Counted from the stretch's first letter, positions 10,874-22,289 are shown. The stretch is DNA of 64,000 nucleotides from Beverwykella pulmonaria (GCA_001599595.1 BCHH01000002.1:410390-474389); one strand, 5' to 3'. Program-made: numbers and translations. The notes: generated by a model not told the origin, from the letters alone.

Positions 10874-12407
10874 ATGTGCGTTTCCCATAGCTCCCTCCTC
10901 CGCCTGTCAAACGAACTACTCCTTGAGATCGCCAGCCATCTGGCCCAGCCTCATCTGCCCAACCTTGCCCTCGTGTGTAAGCATCTTGCGGCCGTAGCTC
11001 GGGATATCCTTTACCAGTCCGCTACCTTCACCAAGTCCTACGACTCTGTCAACATACTTTGCTTCATACGTACCGCACTCGAACGCCCCGATCTTGCTGG
11101 CAAGATACGTTCTCTAGTCATCGAAACTGCGGAAGTCGAGTTTCTCGGCTTTGTTTGTTTTCAGTACCGTTTCGATTCTCCCCCTCGTGACTTAGGTCTT
11201 CCTGGGTATGAAAGAATCGTCCGGTATGGACGCAAAGAAGAAAACTCCGTATTTCACTTTTCTGGCATCGCCAAGTCCACGCTTTTTCTCGGCCATGACA
11301 AGACATTGGACTTTTGGGCCTTGCACGGACGAATCAGGCGCTACTGGGGAGCCCGTGACCCCTGGAAGTGCCATTGGGGCCGACGCAACCTACACCTTGG
11401 ACACCATTCCAAATTCGCTGGCGTCGCCTTGGAGCTACTTCCAAGTCTCGAGAGTCTGACCTGTACCGTCATCAATATCTCGAATGGCAAGCCCCACCCC
11501 CAACCCGTCCTATGCCTCTTTGGAGAAGAACGTCCTATCCAATCCTCGTCCAGCCTGGCCAACCTCAAAGAAGTTAATCTTCCTTTCGGAAACTTCAGAA
11601 TGCTCACCCAGTTCCCGATGCTTCAGAGCTTGACTCACAAATTTAGATACCGACTTACTCCATCGCTTTCATAAAACGTATCGTGGTATGCCTACGTTCT
11701 CAAAATTGAAGCGACTCTCTATTCAAATGGACATTCGTTGCCAGCTTGCCCCCCTGCCTATGAGCTTCAGTTCCCCAAATTTACAACATCTTGATCTTTG
11801 CATTAGTATTGATGATGAGGATGAGGAAGATGAGGAATCCACCTACTTGTTTGATTCGTAACTGGCAATATCCGGATCACATGGTTGGGACACGATTCTA
11901 AATCTAAAGTTTCGGTGCGAATTCCACGAGAAAGTCCTTTTAGGGTTGACACAAAGGCCTTTCAGGACTCTCCATCGTTTTGCAAGGTTACGTCATGTCA
12001 TAGTCCCGTTCTGCAGCTTGTTAGGAACATCGCCATTTGTTCCTGGTAATTCTATACCAACCGCCGCCGCATTTTCGCACGCGATGGGCCAGGTTTGGGA
12101 CCTCCCCAGTGCAGCGTTTGTGGGAAACGATGACGAGAACATTCGAATGTACTACAATAATACCATCCCGCTCGCCTTTAATGCACTCCCACCTACATTG
12201 GAGGTTCTCGAGCTCCAGTTCTTCGACAACAGAATTTTTCCATTCTTGGAGTACCTTCTTGACCATTACAAAGGACCAATGAAACTCAGCAAAGTCGTGT
12301 TGCAAAACCCTTGGCCCGGAGTTCGCCTATCAACTCAGTCTATCATCGATTCTCTTCAGCTGCGACTATGCGATGCCAACATTTCGCTCGTCATTGGCAA
12401 CCGCTGA
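10874..12407 (+). pseudogene. F-box/LRR-like protein gene, broken
   Basis: The frame opens MCVSHSSLLRLSNELLLEIA and continues HLPNLALVCKHLAAVARDILY, a good F-box (SCF substrate-receptor domain), followed by leucine-rich material such as LKEVNLPFGNF. It stops at 11672-11674. Coding-like sequence resumes in the next frame (DLLHRF at about 11652, then FSKLKRLSIQMD), meets an in-frame TAA at 11859-11861, and continues in that same frame to 12407 (VLLGLTQRPFRTLHRFARLR, then LPPTLEVLELQFF). So one single-base frameshift near 11630-11650 and one stop separate three parts of one protein of roughly 510 residues. No intron with proper signals spans both lesions. A truncated 266-residue product, or assembly error, are alternatives. 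Confidence 0.7.
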
Positions 12408-12807
12408 GATGAATGTTCTAGGGAACGAGTTGCGCATTCCCGAAAATTCAAAGACTGCACAATAGTTGTATTGGGTGGAAGAAAGGTGGGTAAGAGATGG
12501 AATTTCGTGCCTTTGGATCTTATCTGCTGCCTGGATCAGCTTATGGGTGGCGTCCCGAAAGTCTTACAATATGGGAGAAGGAAAAACAACGAACAACTCT
12601 TTGTCGCCTATCAATTGCGCAGTTCCAAGCCGCAACGCCCAGATGCTGACAACCCACAATCATCACACTATCAACCAAATTTGAAGCGAGTTGTGGCTGT
12701 ACAATCGCTCAATGCTACTCGATTGGCTATGTCAGGCGACATACTTATCTGGTGCCTTCCACTTCCCTTGATTCCGCAAGAGCACCTCATTCCGAGTACC
12801 CTGCACC
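12408..12807. other. intergenic, no gene seen
   Basis: 400 bases between the F-box pseudogene and the CFEM gene; short frames present are not coding-like. Confidence 0.5.
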
Positions 12808-13547
12808 ATGCAGATCCTTCTGCTTAAAACAGTCATCTTGCTCGTATGCATGCTGCCCGTCTTGACGTGGGCACAAGTTAGGTCCGTCCCGGCGTGCGCT
12901 GTACGTCTCATATCCCATATTCTTTTCCCTCTGTTCTCCAGGCTGACATAATTTAGCTGAACTGTCGCTCAGCAGCCCTGAGTACCGACGGATGTCTATC
13001 CATTACGGATAACGTATGCCACTGCACGAATGTCTCCAACTGGGAAACGACCCTACTCATTTGCGCCGAGAAAGCGTGCTCTACAAACGATTATGCGGCC
13101 ACGATCGTAGCACTGAGAGATGCGTGTTGGCAGGCTGGAGTGCCAATATCGATCGGATCGTTGACGTCAAGCACGACCGTCTCGAAGCTGCCGACTTCAC
13201 AGCCCACCTCCACCAACGAAGCCAAAGGCACACATACTCCGTCCATGCCGAGTTCAGGAGCCAAATCTTTATCCCTCTCCGCGGGCGCTTGCGTCGGAAT
13301 CGCCATCGGTGCAACGCTCCTACTAGTCTTGATCGGTCTCGTAGCATGCCGTTTCTGGAAACGTCGTCAACACACCGCGAAACCAGAACCTCGCCTGTCA
13401 TTCGCAGAAAAGGAAAAGAAGATCCATCCGAGCTACTATCATCCTGAGCTTAATGGGGGAGAAGTCGTGATGTTGGATCGGAAAGAATTGGCGGACGAGA
13501 ATGGGATCGACGTGGCAAGAAATAGGGGAAGAGTCGAGCTAGCGTAA
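12808..13547 (+). CDS. CFEM-domain single-pass membrane protein
   Basis: Two exons: 12808..12900 and 12957..13547 (227 residues). The first exon is mostly signal peptide (MQILLLKTVILLVCMLPVLT, cleavage likely after WA). The mature N terminus carries the eight cysteines of the CFEM domain: PAC, LNC, DGC, NVC, HC, IC, KAC and DAC. A Ser/Thr-rich linker (SSTTVSKLPTSQPTSTNEA) leads to a transmembrane segment (GIAIGATLLLVLIGLVA) with basic residues RFWKRRQ after it, and a cytoplasmic tail of about 65 residues. CFEM domains in fungi act in haem or iron capture, wall organisation or surface sensing. The TM plus tail, instead of a GPI signal, favours a surface sensor or receptor; that part is inference. 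Confidence 0.85.
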
Positions 13548-15523
13548 CAGGCTGGATCCATTATGGGTAGTGGAAAATAGGTGAATGAAACTTCCCCCCC
13601 CTTTGAGTGGTCTCACTCCTTCAAGGCCATCAGATTAATCTCAGCAACTAGCTGAACTAATTGAACATCTTGAAGAGAGATTTGACGCGGCGCGGCACAA
13701 TACCTGTCACATTCAAACTGTGAAGCGGAAGGACGATATTCAAATTCACTCGTTGACCCTACTCCCATCCCTGTCCTTCGAGTTGCTACCAGAAATGTTA
13801 GTGATTTGTAAACTATCCATCCAGACCAATTACTTGTTCGAAGTGTTATTGAAAGAAAAACATTACTGGGTATGCTGCTTAGCGTCAAGAAGCAAAGAGC
13901 AGGGAATAATAATTGCTCTTCGTGTAAGCTAGCATTGTCCAGAAATTGCATATCGATCGCGTTGGATTATGACACCGATGTCACAAGCAATTTTATGATT
14001 TGGGACTTAGCATCAAGTAGGCGAAAAAATTGGTTGGGTGGCTTCTATTCAATATCGAATGGTACTTCATTTTCAACACTAATTTAGATATAGATGGCAC
14101 TTAGAACAAGAGAATACGGATATACTCCAATGACACCCCATTCAGAGTAGCACATAGCACAAATCATTCAATCAAATTGTTATTATCTGGATGCGTATGC
14201 GCAATACCAAACTGATAGACATCGATATAAAATCGGGTTGACTGATACAGCATTGCGACCCTAGAACAAGACCTCTAGAAGTCCAATAAGCTGACTACGA
14301 ATGCTTTTTGGTTCTCAATGCTCTATTCGTCTGTGTGTGATATTTTCATTCCTTATCAACTCTGACGAGTTTTCCTTCAACTCCTCTAATGTCTATCCGA
14401 AGAGAAAATGTCGTTGCTAAAACGTCATTCGGCTCTGGGGGTCCTGTAGATTACCTATTGTATTTCGATGGGGACCGCGACGCCTGCTATTTTTTTTTTT
14501 TCATGATGTACCACGTTTGCGCGACAACCTGATTATAAGTTGTATCTAACCTTCTTGTTGACTCAAGGACTTTCTCGATTCTTTCCCTCCATTATACTGG
14601 GAAGAGAAGCTGTGTATGACCTATCCTAGCATTGAAGTGACGTCAGTGAGCTTTCTGTATGTCTCGTTGTTTTACTGAATTCTGAATCTTGCTGCTTATT
14701 GCTTGTGCTTGCGTAATTGGGCCCTGGCCAGCAATGAGTTATCATCCGGATATGCTATTTGAGAGATGTTAGGAGATCTAGCACATATTTCACTTAAAAT
14801 GAAATTAATGCCTGCCATCAGCCAATATAATACCTCTTTCTGAACCTGAACGCAATTTTGCTGAAACTTCGAGAGAAATAACTGATACCAAGGAAGATAG
14901 AACCTTCATGGGAATAGGTGAAGCTATAGCGACTGCACTTGTCAATACGGGCGTATATCTGATTATCCTTGCCCTATCCGTGCTGCAGTAACCTTCCTCG
15001 AACTAACTATGACCACGGAGCGCTAAAGGATAAGCTTACATTTGTTGTGTGACATTCACAGTGGCCAGGGCAGGGCGCGACACGGCACGGAACGGCACTA
15101 TCGATGTATCCGCTCCGTCACACACCGGGCCATGAACCTAATCGCTTCTTCGATGCAGACTCATTAAACTCCATTAGAACCGGATAGGGTGATACAATAA
15201 GGCCCGCTGCCGGCTTGAAGTGATTGATAACCGGATGCCCGTTGACTGGTTTGAACGTCAGTATGATCCCTCCGACTAAGATATTGCATTCACATCTCGG
15301 AACCTTGGTGAGCAAGTGGGAAACAATCTGCTCAACTTGCTCATCTTGCGATTAAATTGACAGTGTTTCCACTAATGGTACAAGGGGTATGTGAGCAATG
15401 TGCTCAAATGGCGAAATATATAAATGCGAACAGCCTATATCTTGCCTGTTAGTTAGAAGATTTCTTGTCTACGAGGTGAAGACATTAATAAGCCTTGTTC
15501 TATAACTACTCGCTGAATTTAAA
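13548..15523. other. AT-rich gene-poor stretch
   Basis: Nearly 2 kb with a 7-C run near 13595, a T tract near 14490, and short frames only. I see no gene or relic. Confidence 0.45.
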
Positions 15524-16349
15524 ATGGTGGCGATTCTCCATCAACTCACTCGCGTCATCGCCGGTATTACAGTCCCTAACACTCCGATCATAAATGCCTC
15601 CATCGCCCTCGCTCACGACAACCTCCCAACCCTTACGTACAACCATGTGATGAGAACTTGGCTTCATGGCCAAGCCATCATTAACAAATTGCCGGCCGCC
15701 AACATTTCAAGCGTCGACCAGGAGGCATATGGCGTGGCATCGATTTTGCATGATATGGGGTGGTCAGTGATGATCCGTTACCGCTGTATCCGGTTCTTGA
15801 ACAGCTGACGTTGACTAGGAGTGAGAATACTAAGTTTACTTCCACCGACAAGAGGTTTGAAGTTGACGGTGCAAACGTCGGTCAGTAGCTCCCCCCCTTC
15901 CCTTCTGCTGTTTGGCCACAGCTAAAGTTATCTGTGCAGCACGCTCATTCGTTCAACATGAGGGTCGGAATGAATGGAATAAACATCGCCAACAAATCGT
16001 CTGGGATGCCATTGCCCTCCACGGTATTGCCAACATCGCGCTGTACAAGGAATTTGAAGTCACACTTGTCTCCGCCGGCAGCTTCATTGACTTTGCGGGC
16101 CCTGCTCTTGCGAAAAGAGCCTTTGGTGACCTGGTCACTGTCACCCAAGCCGAATGGCAGCGAATCTACGACGAGTTCCCGGGAAAAGGACAGAAATTAT
16201 TGTTCAGGGAACAAATGGTCAATTTTTGCCGGATGAAGCCGGAGACCACGTATGACAATTTTGTAGGGGACTTCGGAGAGAAGTATTTGGCGAACTACAC
16301 AAGGATAGGGCATAGGGCTGTGGATCTCTTGGACAGTCTGCCGGAATAA
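15524..16349 (+). CDS. HD-domain protein of the cyanamide hydratase (CAH/DDI2) type
   Basis: Three exons: 15524..15762, 15819..15880, 15940..16349 (236 residues, the usual length of the family). LTYNHVMRTWLHG supplies the first metal-site histidine, GVASILHDMGW the His-Asp pair, and FEVDGANVARSFV is the conserved block after it. The third exon start at 15940 was chosen over 15922 because it gives GANVARSF, which fits the family better. Family members hydrate cyanamide to urea; the yeast genes are induced by DNA-damaging agents. Whether this protein uses cyanamide cannot be told. Confidence 0.8.
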
Positions 16350-16562
16350 GACCAGAAGCAAGGGACTTTGAAGAAATGATAGCGGTAGGTGCTTATGTGG
16401 AAAGCCATGGGTTACATGGCAGTGTTCAATGAGTCTACTTTTGCTCGTACTATCGTCAGCGATCCATGGGAGAAAATAGAGGCATACTCTTGCGCATTTT
16501 AAACACCAATAATTGCAATCGTCTATCTAATCATACACCCTAGAGAGAGTCGTAAACTACTT

Positions 16563-17228
16563 TTAACTCGCCGCCTGAGCAGCAATGGCCGCATCCATGT
16601 TGGATTTATCCACTCTGATCCAATTCACTCCCAGCGAGAGTAAGATATCCATACCCGCAGCGACATGGATGAAGTCCTCTCTCCTCATGTGGCCCCATAG
16701 ATCTGGAACCGACATGGTGGCTACGGGTACACCATTTAACAGGATCGCCTTGTCTTGGCCGAGAACCTTGTTCTGTACTTTGAGGGGCTGGGATAGATAT
16801 GGCGTTGGGAATGTGGACAAAACTAGTCTTCATTAGCCCGCATTCCGGGGGAGGATCCTTCCGCACTCACTGTACTCTGTTCCTTTGAATCCTCGATGCA
16901 GCTTCAAATTCCACATCTCCGTCCCATCCGGTCGCATCCCGTGGTATTCGGGGCTCTTTCCACTCCATGAATGGGGATCCTTCACTATCGTCATGAGCTC
17001 CTCGCCAGCCATGGTCTTGAACGTTATGTGCTTTCGTTTCTCTTCTTGAATCTCGAGGAACGGTTCATCGCCGCACCCAGCTGGCGAACGTCGGTATATG
17101 AGATATTTCTCCCGACAAGCGAAAGCGCTCCTTGCTTTCATCTTGAAGGATTCGGGTCGTTGCGCTGTGTAGCCCTGGAAGAGGGTGAGGCCAGGGGCTT
17201 GGAGAGGTGTGAGAAGTGGAGCTTCCAT
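16563..17228 (-). CDS. LURP-one-related (tubby-like C-terminal fold) protein
   Basis: Two exons: 17228..16871 and 16822..16563 (205 residues), 48-base intron with a GCTAATG branch. The start MEAPLLTPLQAPG was preferred; an ATG 16 codons upstream (17276) is in frame. Segments such as FKMKARSAFACREKYLIYRR, GEELMTIVKDPHSW, LKVQNKVLGQDKAILLNG and FIHVAAGMDILLSLGVNWI match the repeated beta-strand pattern of LOR proteins, a beta-barrel with a central helix related to phospholipid scramblase and tubby. Biochemical role unknown in fungi. Its 5' end faces the STAND-type gene across about 700 bases. Confidence 0.75.
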
Positions 17229-17929
17229 GTTGGTATTCGATATGGTTGCCGAACTGTGTGCTATTTGAAAAAACAACTCAAGTGCGTCGATGTGAAGTGC
17301 TGGTGTTCATCGCCAACCTTGCGAAAGGCTCGCGTTTAAGTACTTTATCCTGCATGTTGCATTTCGAGGTATCGTGACGTTACTGAGGCCGGGATATCCA
17401 TCGACGCGGCCAATGGTTAGAAACAATGGCTCGTGAGTTACGCGGTGGCTGTGTGATCGGCTTCTTACTTCCCCTTTATGGACATAACGGTGGCCAAGAG
17501 TTGGGGCTCGGGGGGTCCATATTTCTTCCATTTTCGGATTAGACTGCGCTGATCGGGAAGGCTGTGGTTGTCGTTCACAGCCTATCGGAAGTTTGATGAA
17601 CCTGACCCCAAAAATAGCGGCAGATATTAAAGCGAAAACAACACTTTTGAAACGCCAACCAATCCAAGAACTATACGAACTATTATCACCGACGAACGGT
17701 GATGTGGACCAATACTTGCAACGAGGCTGAGCTACGTGGGAAAGCAAGCAACAATACGCGACCATTCACCGCCACATGCAGCTTGGCGGCTGGAGGGGGA
17801 AACGCACAGCCTCACTAACTCCTCAGCCCAAGGCTGCGATCATGGCGATAACTTCGTCCTCCCCCAAGCGGACCGGCTTCTCGGTCCTACTCCTCCATGC
17901 TTCGATTGCCATGACCTTCAACACCGGCG
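17229..17929. other. shared 5' region between divergent genes
   Basis: About 700 bases between two divergently oriented genes, hence a candidate bidirectional promoter. Overlapping frames on both strands lack coding character. Confidence 0.4.
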
Positions 17930-18608
17930 ATGGATCCGCTCAGTATAACGGCCGGGTGCGCCTCGCTCATCGGCACCATCACCAACCTCAGCAAGACCAT
18001 CTCCCACCTCGTTCAGGATGTGCGTGGCGCGGGTGCGGACATGACAGACAGCCGTGTCCATAGAACTGGGCTCCTTGCTAACAATCCTCGAGCAGCTCAA
18101 GAAAGATGCGAAATCTGCCTATGCTTTCCCGGGCTCCTTGCCTCGCGTCGTCGAGAATTGTAGCGACGTTTGCTGCAAGATCTCAGCCGTTATTGGCAAG
18201 TATAGCGGCAGAGGGATCGACAAACCAGCTCGCTGGGCCATGTCCGGGAAAGAGCAGGTCAACGGGCACAGATGCACGTTGGAGGCGTACAAGTCGACGT
18301 TGGAAATCACCCTCCATTTGGTGCAGTTGAACCTCGCGCAGGAGATGAAGAAGGACACGGGCATTTTGAGACAGGGCATGGAGGTTGTTGAAGAGCGGAC
18401 CGAGGTCATCGGTGTTATCAAAGATGTATATTCTAGATCTAAAGCCCAAGATGAAGGTGGTAGTAGCTGTGGCCCCGATATCGCCAGCCGTGAACGAGTT
18501 GCTAACGTTTCTTGTTTCTGTACCACCACTGAGAACTCTGTAGGTGAGGGTGCTCCCGGGCTCAATGATCTACTTAGGTATCAGTGGGATTCTGGTACAT
18601 CGAGCTAA
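17930..18608 (+). pseudogene. STAND/NLR-type fungal N-terminal domain protein with frameshift
   Basis: MDPLSITAGCASLIGTITNL is the classic start of the fungal N-terminal domain found before NACHT/NB-ARC modules. The frame continues SKTISHLVQDVRGAGADMT, then the expected continuation (VSIELGSLLTILEQLKKDAK, and later helices to TLEITLHLVQLNLAQEMK) is found one frame away, starting at 18054. The switch must lie between 18044 and 18053, too tight for an intron. The downstream part ends at 18608 with no NACHT domain, so even the intact product would be a short stand-alone domain of about 225 residues. Either a pseudogene or a one-base sequence error. Confidence 0.6.
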
Positions 18609-18820
18609 GTGCATACGTTTGCAGTCATGGTGCCGGTCGTCATCATAAGCGTCCGTAACTTCAACAATACGCCATTCTCATTACAGTTGTCTTAGAAGTT
18701 ATAGTATTCGTGACAGGATGTATTATGTATGAAATTGTCAGAAAGGAATTGTTCGCAAAGACATCAAAACATACAATCCTAAAACAAGAATTCTGACCAT
18801 AACAATATGGGGTACAATAG

Positions 18821-21001
18821 TTAATCACACCTATCCAGTCCAAACTTCCTCCAAGCCGTATTCCACTCCCGCCACGAGATGTCTATCCCCGCCATCCTTG
18901 TACAGGTCTGGACGTACTTTTTTGCAACTCTAATATATTCCTGTCCGTCAATCTCCTCATCATCGCAAAACTCCTTGATTCTCTCCTTATAATTTGGGTT
19001 TCGACCAATGAGAAGCTCACCGGCGCAAGTATTGCACACGCTCTCCGCCATTGTTCTAGCAAGAACTCTTTGTGATTCCGCGTCTTGTTTCGGCTTTGGA
19101 ATTTGAAAGGGCAGCTTCCTCTCCAGGGCGTCAATCTCCTTCGAGAATGTGGAAAGTATAGTGGTCCTTGGTGGGGGAGTCTTTTCAAAGACCCACATAG
19201 GATGACCGAGAGCTGCATAGCCGGGCGCGCAGAATGAACTTCTCTCTCGCCCGAACAGGCAAGTTCTATTCTGTAGCACTCTGTAGTGGTTCCAGTCTAC
19301 GAAGATGCCGGCTGCCACAGATTTAGCTTCAATCGCCATGGCAAACTCTTCGCCGTGCTGCTGCTGAATCCTGTCGACGGCGTTGAGACAACGATCGCTG
19401 CATAGATGCTCGACGACGTGCGCATACGGGATAATGTTTCTCACATACGCTGTCTCATTGGACCAAATGGAGCAAGGCATGCTGAGCAGTTTGTCGTGTA
19501 AGGTCTGGAGTGCTTCCTTTGGTGCATTTTTCTTTGACATCGAGGCGCGGATGAAGGAGAGCTGCGAGTCGTCCTCGCGCAAGCCATGCAAAACCCTTCG
19601 TGTGTCATCATTGACTTCAGGTTGTTTAGGACATAGGGCGTGATCGCACCACCATCCCAGCTTCGTCCACTTTTGAAGCACTCTCCGGACTGCTGCTTCG
19701 TATTCAGGCGGTTCGCAAATCTTCATAGCCATGTCAACTGCCGTTGAGAAGTCTTTGAGACCCATTGCCTGTCCCGTCTTCGGATCCATGATCTCGCCGT
19801 ATTCAAAGCTTCTCATTTTTCTCTCCAGCCAATCTATGGTGCAGTACCCACAGTCCGTTACTCCAAGTCCTGGGCCGTATCGAATCCGCTGCATCGGAAC
19901 CGTCACGCTGTAGTCTTTCTTCTCACCATGTAGAAGTGTGATTGAGCCTGTTCGTTGTCCTCCCTTGCGGATATATTTCTCCTTAGTCTGATTGAGGAAC
20001 TGGTCCAATCCGTTGAGATTTGCTTCGTTTTTGCCGTCGATGATTCCCCACGTCATCCATAGATCTGCTGCGCATGTACCCCATGGGCTCGACTTAGTCT
20101 TCGGTGGCTTCGCGCAGAACCTGTCATACCTCTTGATCAAACCCTCATACACCTGGTTCGGCTCCTCTTCCAGCTCATTCTTCTCAAAATATGTATTCCC
20201 ATTGCGTCCATAAGCCGTCAGGTTGAACCTATCTGTGCGACGGTAGCACCCATTGCCCCTCATGTACCGCATGTCATTAATCGAGCGTCGACACGAACTC
20301 GTACAAATTGCCTCCGAGTATCCAAACGGATCTGCACCTTCAACCTTCACCTCGCCGTCATCCCATCCGGAATACAGTATCATCTCATGACACCTGATGC
20401 TTGAAGCATGAACCTTCCATATCCTTTTGCAGTCCTCCCTGGCGCCGTCCTCAAGCGCAGGATACAATTTGACGAGCTTCAGATCATAGTTTCGGGAACC
20501 GGAGTCGCGGAAGGCTACTTCTTTGGCACTGAGCTTGGGGGCTTTCGGGGCTGCGGATAGGGCGAGAAGGATGATACCAATGAAGAGGATGAAGACGAAT
20601 GGGATGATTGCGACGCAGCAGAGCCATGTCTTGCCGATTTTCCTGATGACCCGTACTGCTCGCAGGTAGTCTCGTCGTGCGCAAGCTGGGGGCTCTACGA
20701 CTTCTGGATCGATAGTGGCTTCGTCGTTGGTTGGGATAGCATTGGGATCATCGCGATAGGGTGCCAGAGCCTCGGTGTTATCTTCTGAGTCGCGATAGGG
20801 AGGGGGTGCGTTGGGTTGCTGTTCTGGTCGTTCCTGTGCTGTGATCAGACGTTGTCTCTCCTCGTATTCGAGTGATAATGCAAGTGCAAAGTCGGCATCT
20901 TCTTGCTCCTGTGCAGCGTATGCATCTTCTCGATCGGCGATAGTGTACAAGGAGAGGGCGTCTGAAGCTGCTGAGGCTGGGTCGTCGTCGCTCAAAGCCA
21001 T
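18821..21001 (-). CDS. Large single-pass membrane protein with UIM-like and PPPY motifs
   Basis: One open frame of 726 residues, no intron needed. The first 125 residues are acidic; residues 33-50 (EDADFALALSLEYEER) fit the ubiquitin-interacting motif pattern (acidic run, Ala, Ser, acidic), and PPPY at 66-69 is a potential WW-domain ligand. A transmembrane segment follows (CCVAIIPFVFILFIGIILLA, about residues 128-147). The remaining 570 residues contain many cysteines (for example CTSSCRR, CNTCAGE) and NxS/T sites, suggesting a disulphide-bonded lumenal or extracellular part. I do not recognise that part. A PPxY plus UIM tail resembles adaptors or cargo of Rsp5/Nedd4 ubiquitin ligases; this is inference. 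Confidence 0.75.
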   Translation of the reverse strand: MALSDDDPASAASDALSLYTIADREDAYAAQEQEDADFALALSLEYEERQRLITAQERPEQQPNAPPPYRDSEDNTEALAPYRDDPNAIPTNDEATIDPEVVEPPACARRDYLRAVRVIRKIGKTWLCCVAIIPFVFILFIGIILLALSAAPKAPKLSAKEVAFRDSGSRNYDLKLVKLYPALEDGAREDCKRIWKVHASSIRCHEMILYSGWDDGEVKVEGADPFGYSEAICTSSCRRSINDMRYMRGNGCYRRTDRFNLTAYGRNGNTYFEKNELEEEPNQVYEGLIKRYDRFCAKPPKTKSSPWGTCAADLWMTWGIIDGKNEANLNGLDQFLNQTKEKYIRKGGQRTGSITLLHGEKKDYSVTVPMQRIRYGPGLGVTDCGYCTIDWLERKMRSFEYGEIMDPKTGQAMGLKDFSTAVDMAMKICEPPEYEAAVRRVLQKWTKLGWWCDHALCPKQPEVNDDTRRVLHGLREDDSQLSFIRASMSKKNAPKEALQTLHDKLLSMPCSIWSNETAYVRNIIPYAHVVEHLCSDRCLNAVDRIQQQHGEEFAMAIEAKSVAAGIFVDWNHYRVLQNRTCLFGRERSSFCAPGYAALGHPMWVFEKTPPPRTTILSTFSKEIDALERKLPFQIPKPKQDAESQRVLARTMAESVCNTCAGELLIGRNPNYKERIKEFCDDEEIDGQEYIRVAKKYVQTCTRMAGIDISWREWNTAWRKFGLDRCD

Positions 21002-21404
21002 GCTGCTGTGAGTAACTTGTGCTCCACAATGGGGCTCTGTGTGTTGAAATTCTAGTCACTGTTCGGAAGCTCAGATGATGGCGCACAGATGAATTTAAGT
21101 AACAGAAGGGTTTAATGTCTTTGCAAGGTGGCACAGCACCTATGCGCGCAAGGTGCTGGTGGATTATTATACGTTGACACGAGACGCGCGGGGTACCGGT
21201 GAGGATTTGAATCCTTGCAACGCCAGGGTGTCCAGGGGTGGACGAATAATAAATATTGAATCCTTATGTCTTGCACATCTGGGGAAGAGGAGCCAGTTGC
21301 AGTCCTCCAAAGAGGGTATCTAAAATGGAGCGAATATCAATGATACCTTTTCTTAATGATATCTCGAGATGAACACAGAGGACCTACGACAAATATAATA
21401 AGTC
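21002..21404. other. intergenic, no gene seen
   Basis: Presumed promoter of the UIM membrane protein and left flank of the tandem array. A GATTTGAATCC at 21203 recalls a tRNA B box but no tRNA fold surrounds it. Confidence 0.4.
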
Positions 21405-21754
21405 ACTATCTCCAATAGCGTTAATATGCTTGAGACGGAGGTCAGACTGGATTGTCTGCATATATTTCCAATGAATTTGGACAGACACAATAGGGATGGC
21501 ATGACTAAGGTGTTGGGGCACATTTCTTTTTGTGTCTAACATCTATCTAGTGCCCAGAGTCGAGTGTGCATAACGCCGCTTCTTCTCAACCAACTTCCTC
21601 TTCTCGCCTAACCTCTTCTTCTCACGACTTTCACAATTTCTCCCTCCTGCTACTTTCAACTGTCTCCACCACTCCTTCTGATAACTCCTTCAAGGACCGT
21701 CCCCCATCAAGCTCATTCAACATGTTTCAGCGAACCCTCCGCCAAAAGGTGCAA

Positions 21755-22111
21755 CTTTTCCGACCTTCCCTGGTCAATCGCTATCAAATTCGTGCGTTCC
21801 ACCCGAAGATGCTTGAGTTACCTCTCACCGCCCTTATAGCAAAGATGTTAACGACTCTAGACCCAAACACTGGTGAGCGTGACGGCGTCTCTGCTACCAA
21901 GATTGGGAAACTGGAAGCAGACGTCGGTCTGGAGAACACCGACGTCTGCTTCCAGTTTCCCAATCTTGGTAGCAGAGACGCCGTCACGCTCACCAGTGTT
22001 TGGGTCTAGAGTCGTTAACATCTTTGCTATAAGGGCGGTGAGAGGTAACTTACGCATCGTCGGGTGGAACGCACGAATCTGGGAGCGAGTGACCAGGGAG
22101 GGGCGGAAGAG
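21755..22111. repeat. Near-perfect inverted repeat of two convergent 5' gene fragments
   Basis: Arms of about 174 bases (21755-21928 and 21938-22111) flank a 9-base spacer. Near the centre the sequences GCAGACGTCGGT and ACCGACGTCTGC are exact complements. Each arm encodes the first exon, 48-base intron and start of exon 2 of the array's coiled-coil family, reading towards the centre: plus strand on the left, minus strand on the right. The left copy also keeps the 5' flank and the start ATG at 21723; the right copy is cut before its ATG. Neither can yield a full protein. Left-arm donor is changed (TTGAGT instead of CGTAAGT-like). May be a biological palindrome or an assembly fold-back. Confidence 0.85.
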
Positions 22112-22289
22112 GGTTCCTTGCGATGTTGTTGGTGGGCAGCTCATGGATCTTGCCCATGAATGAATGGACTCGTCTCGAGTCTGAGATCATGAGACGCTCT
22201 CTTGTCAAGAATGATGTGAAGAAAGTGTTTGAGAAGAAGTAGAGGGGACGTTTGAACTGTATTGAACAATTAAGAAGGCGCAACGTATT

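Noticed and set aside
12466..12827. Two overlapping plus frames before the CFEM gene
   Set aside because: No domain, no signal peptide, and one runs into the CFEM start in another frame.
17307..17765. Minus frame of 152 codons between divergent genes
   Set aside because: No recognisable feature and it overlaps the probable promoter region.
21196..21240. tRNA B-box-like GATTTGAATCC
   Set aside because: No matching A box or acceptor stem can be drawn around it.
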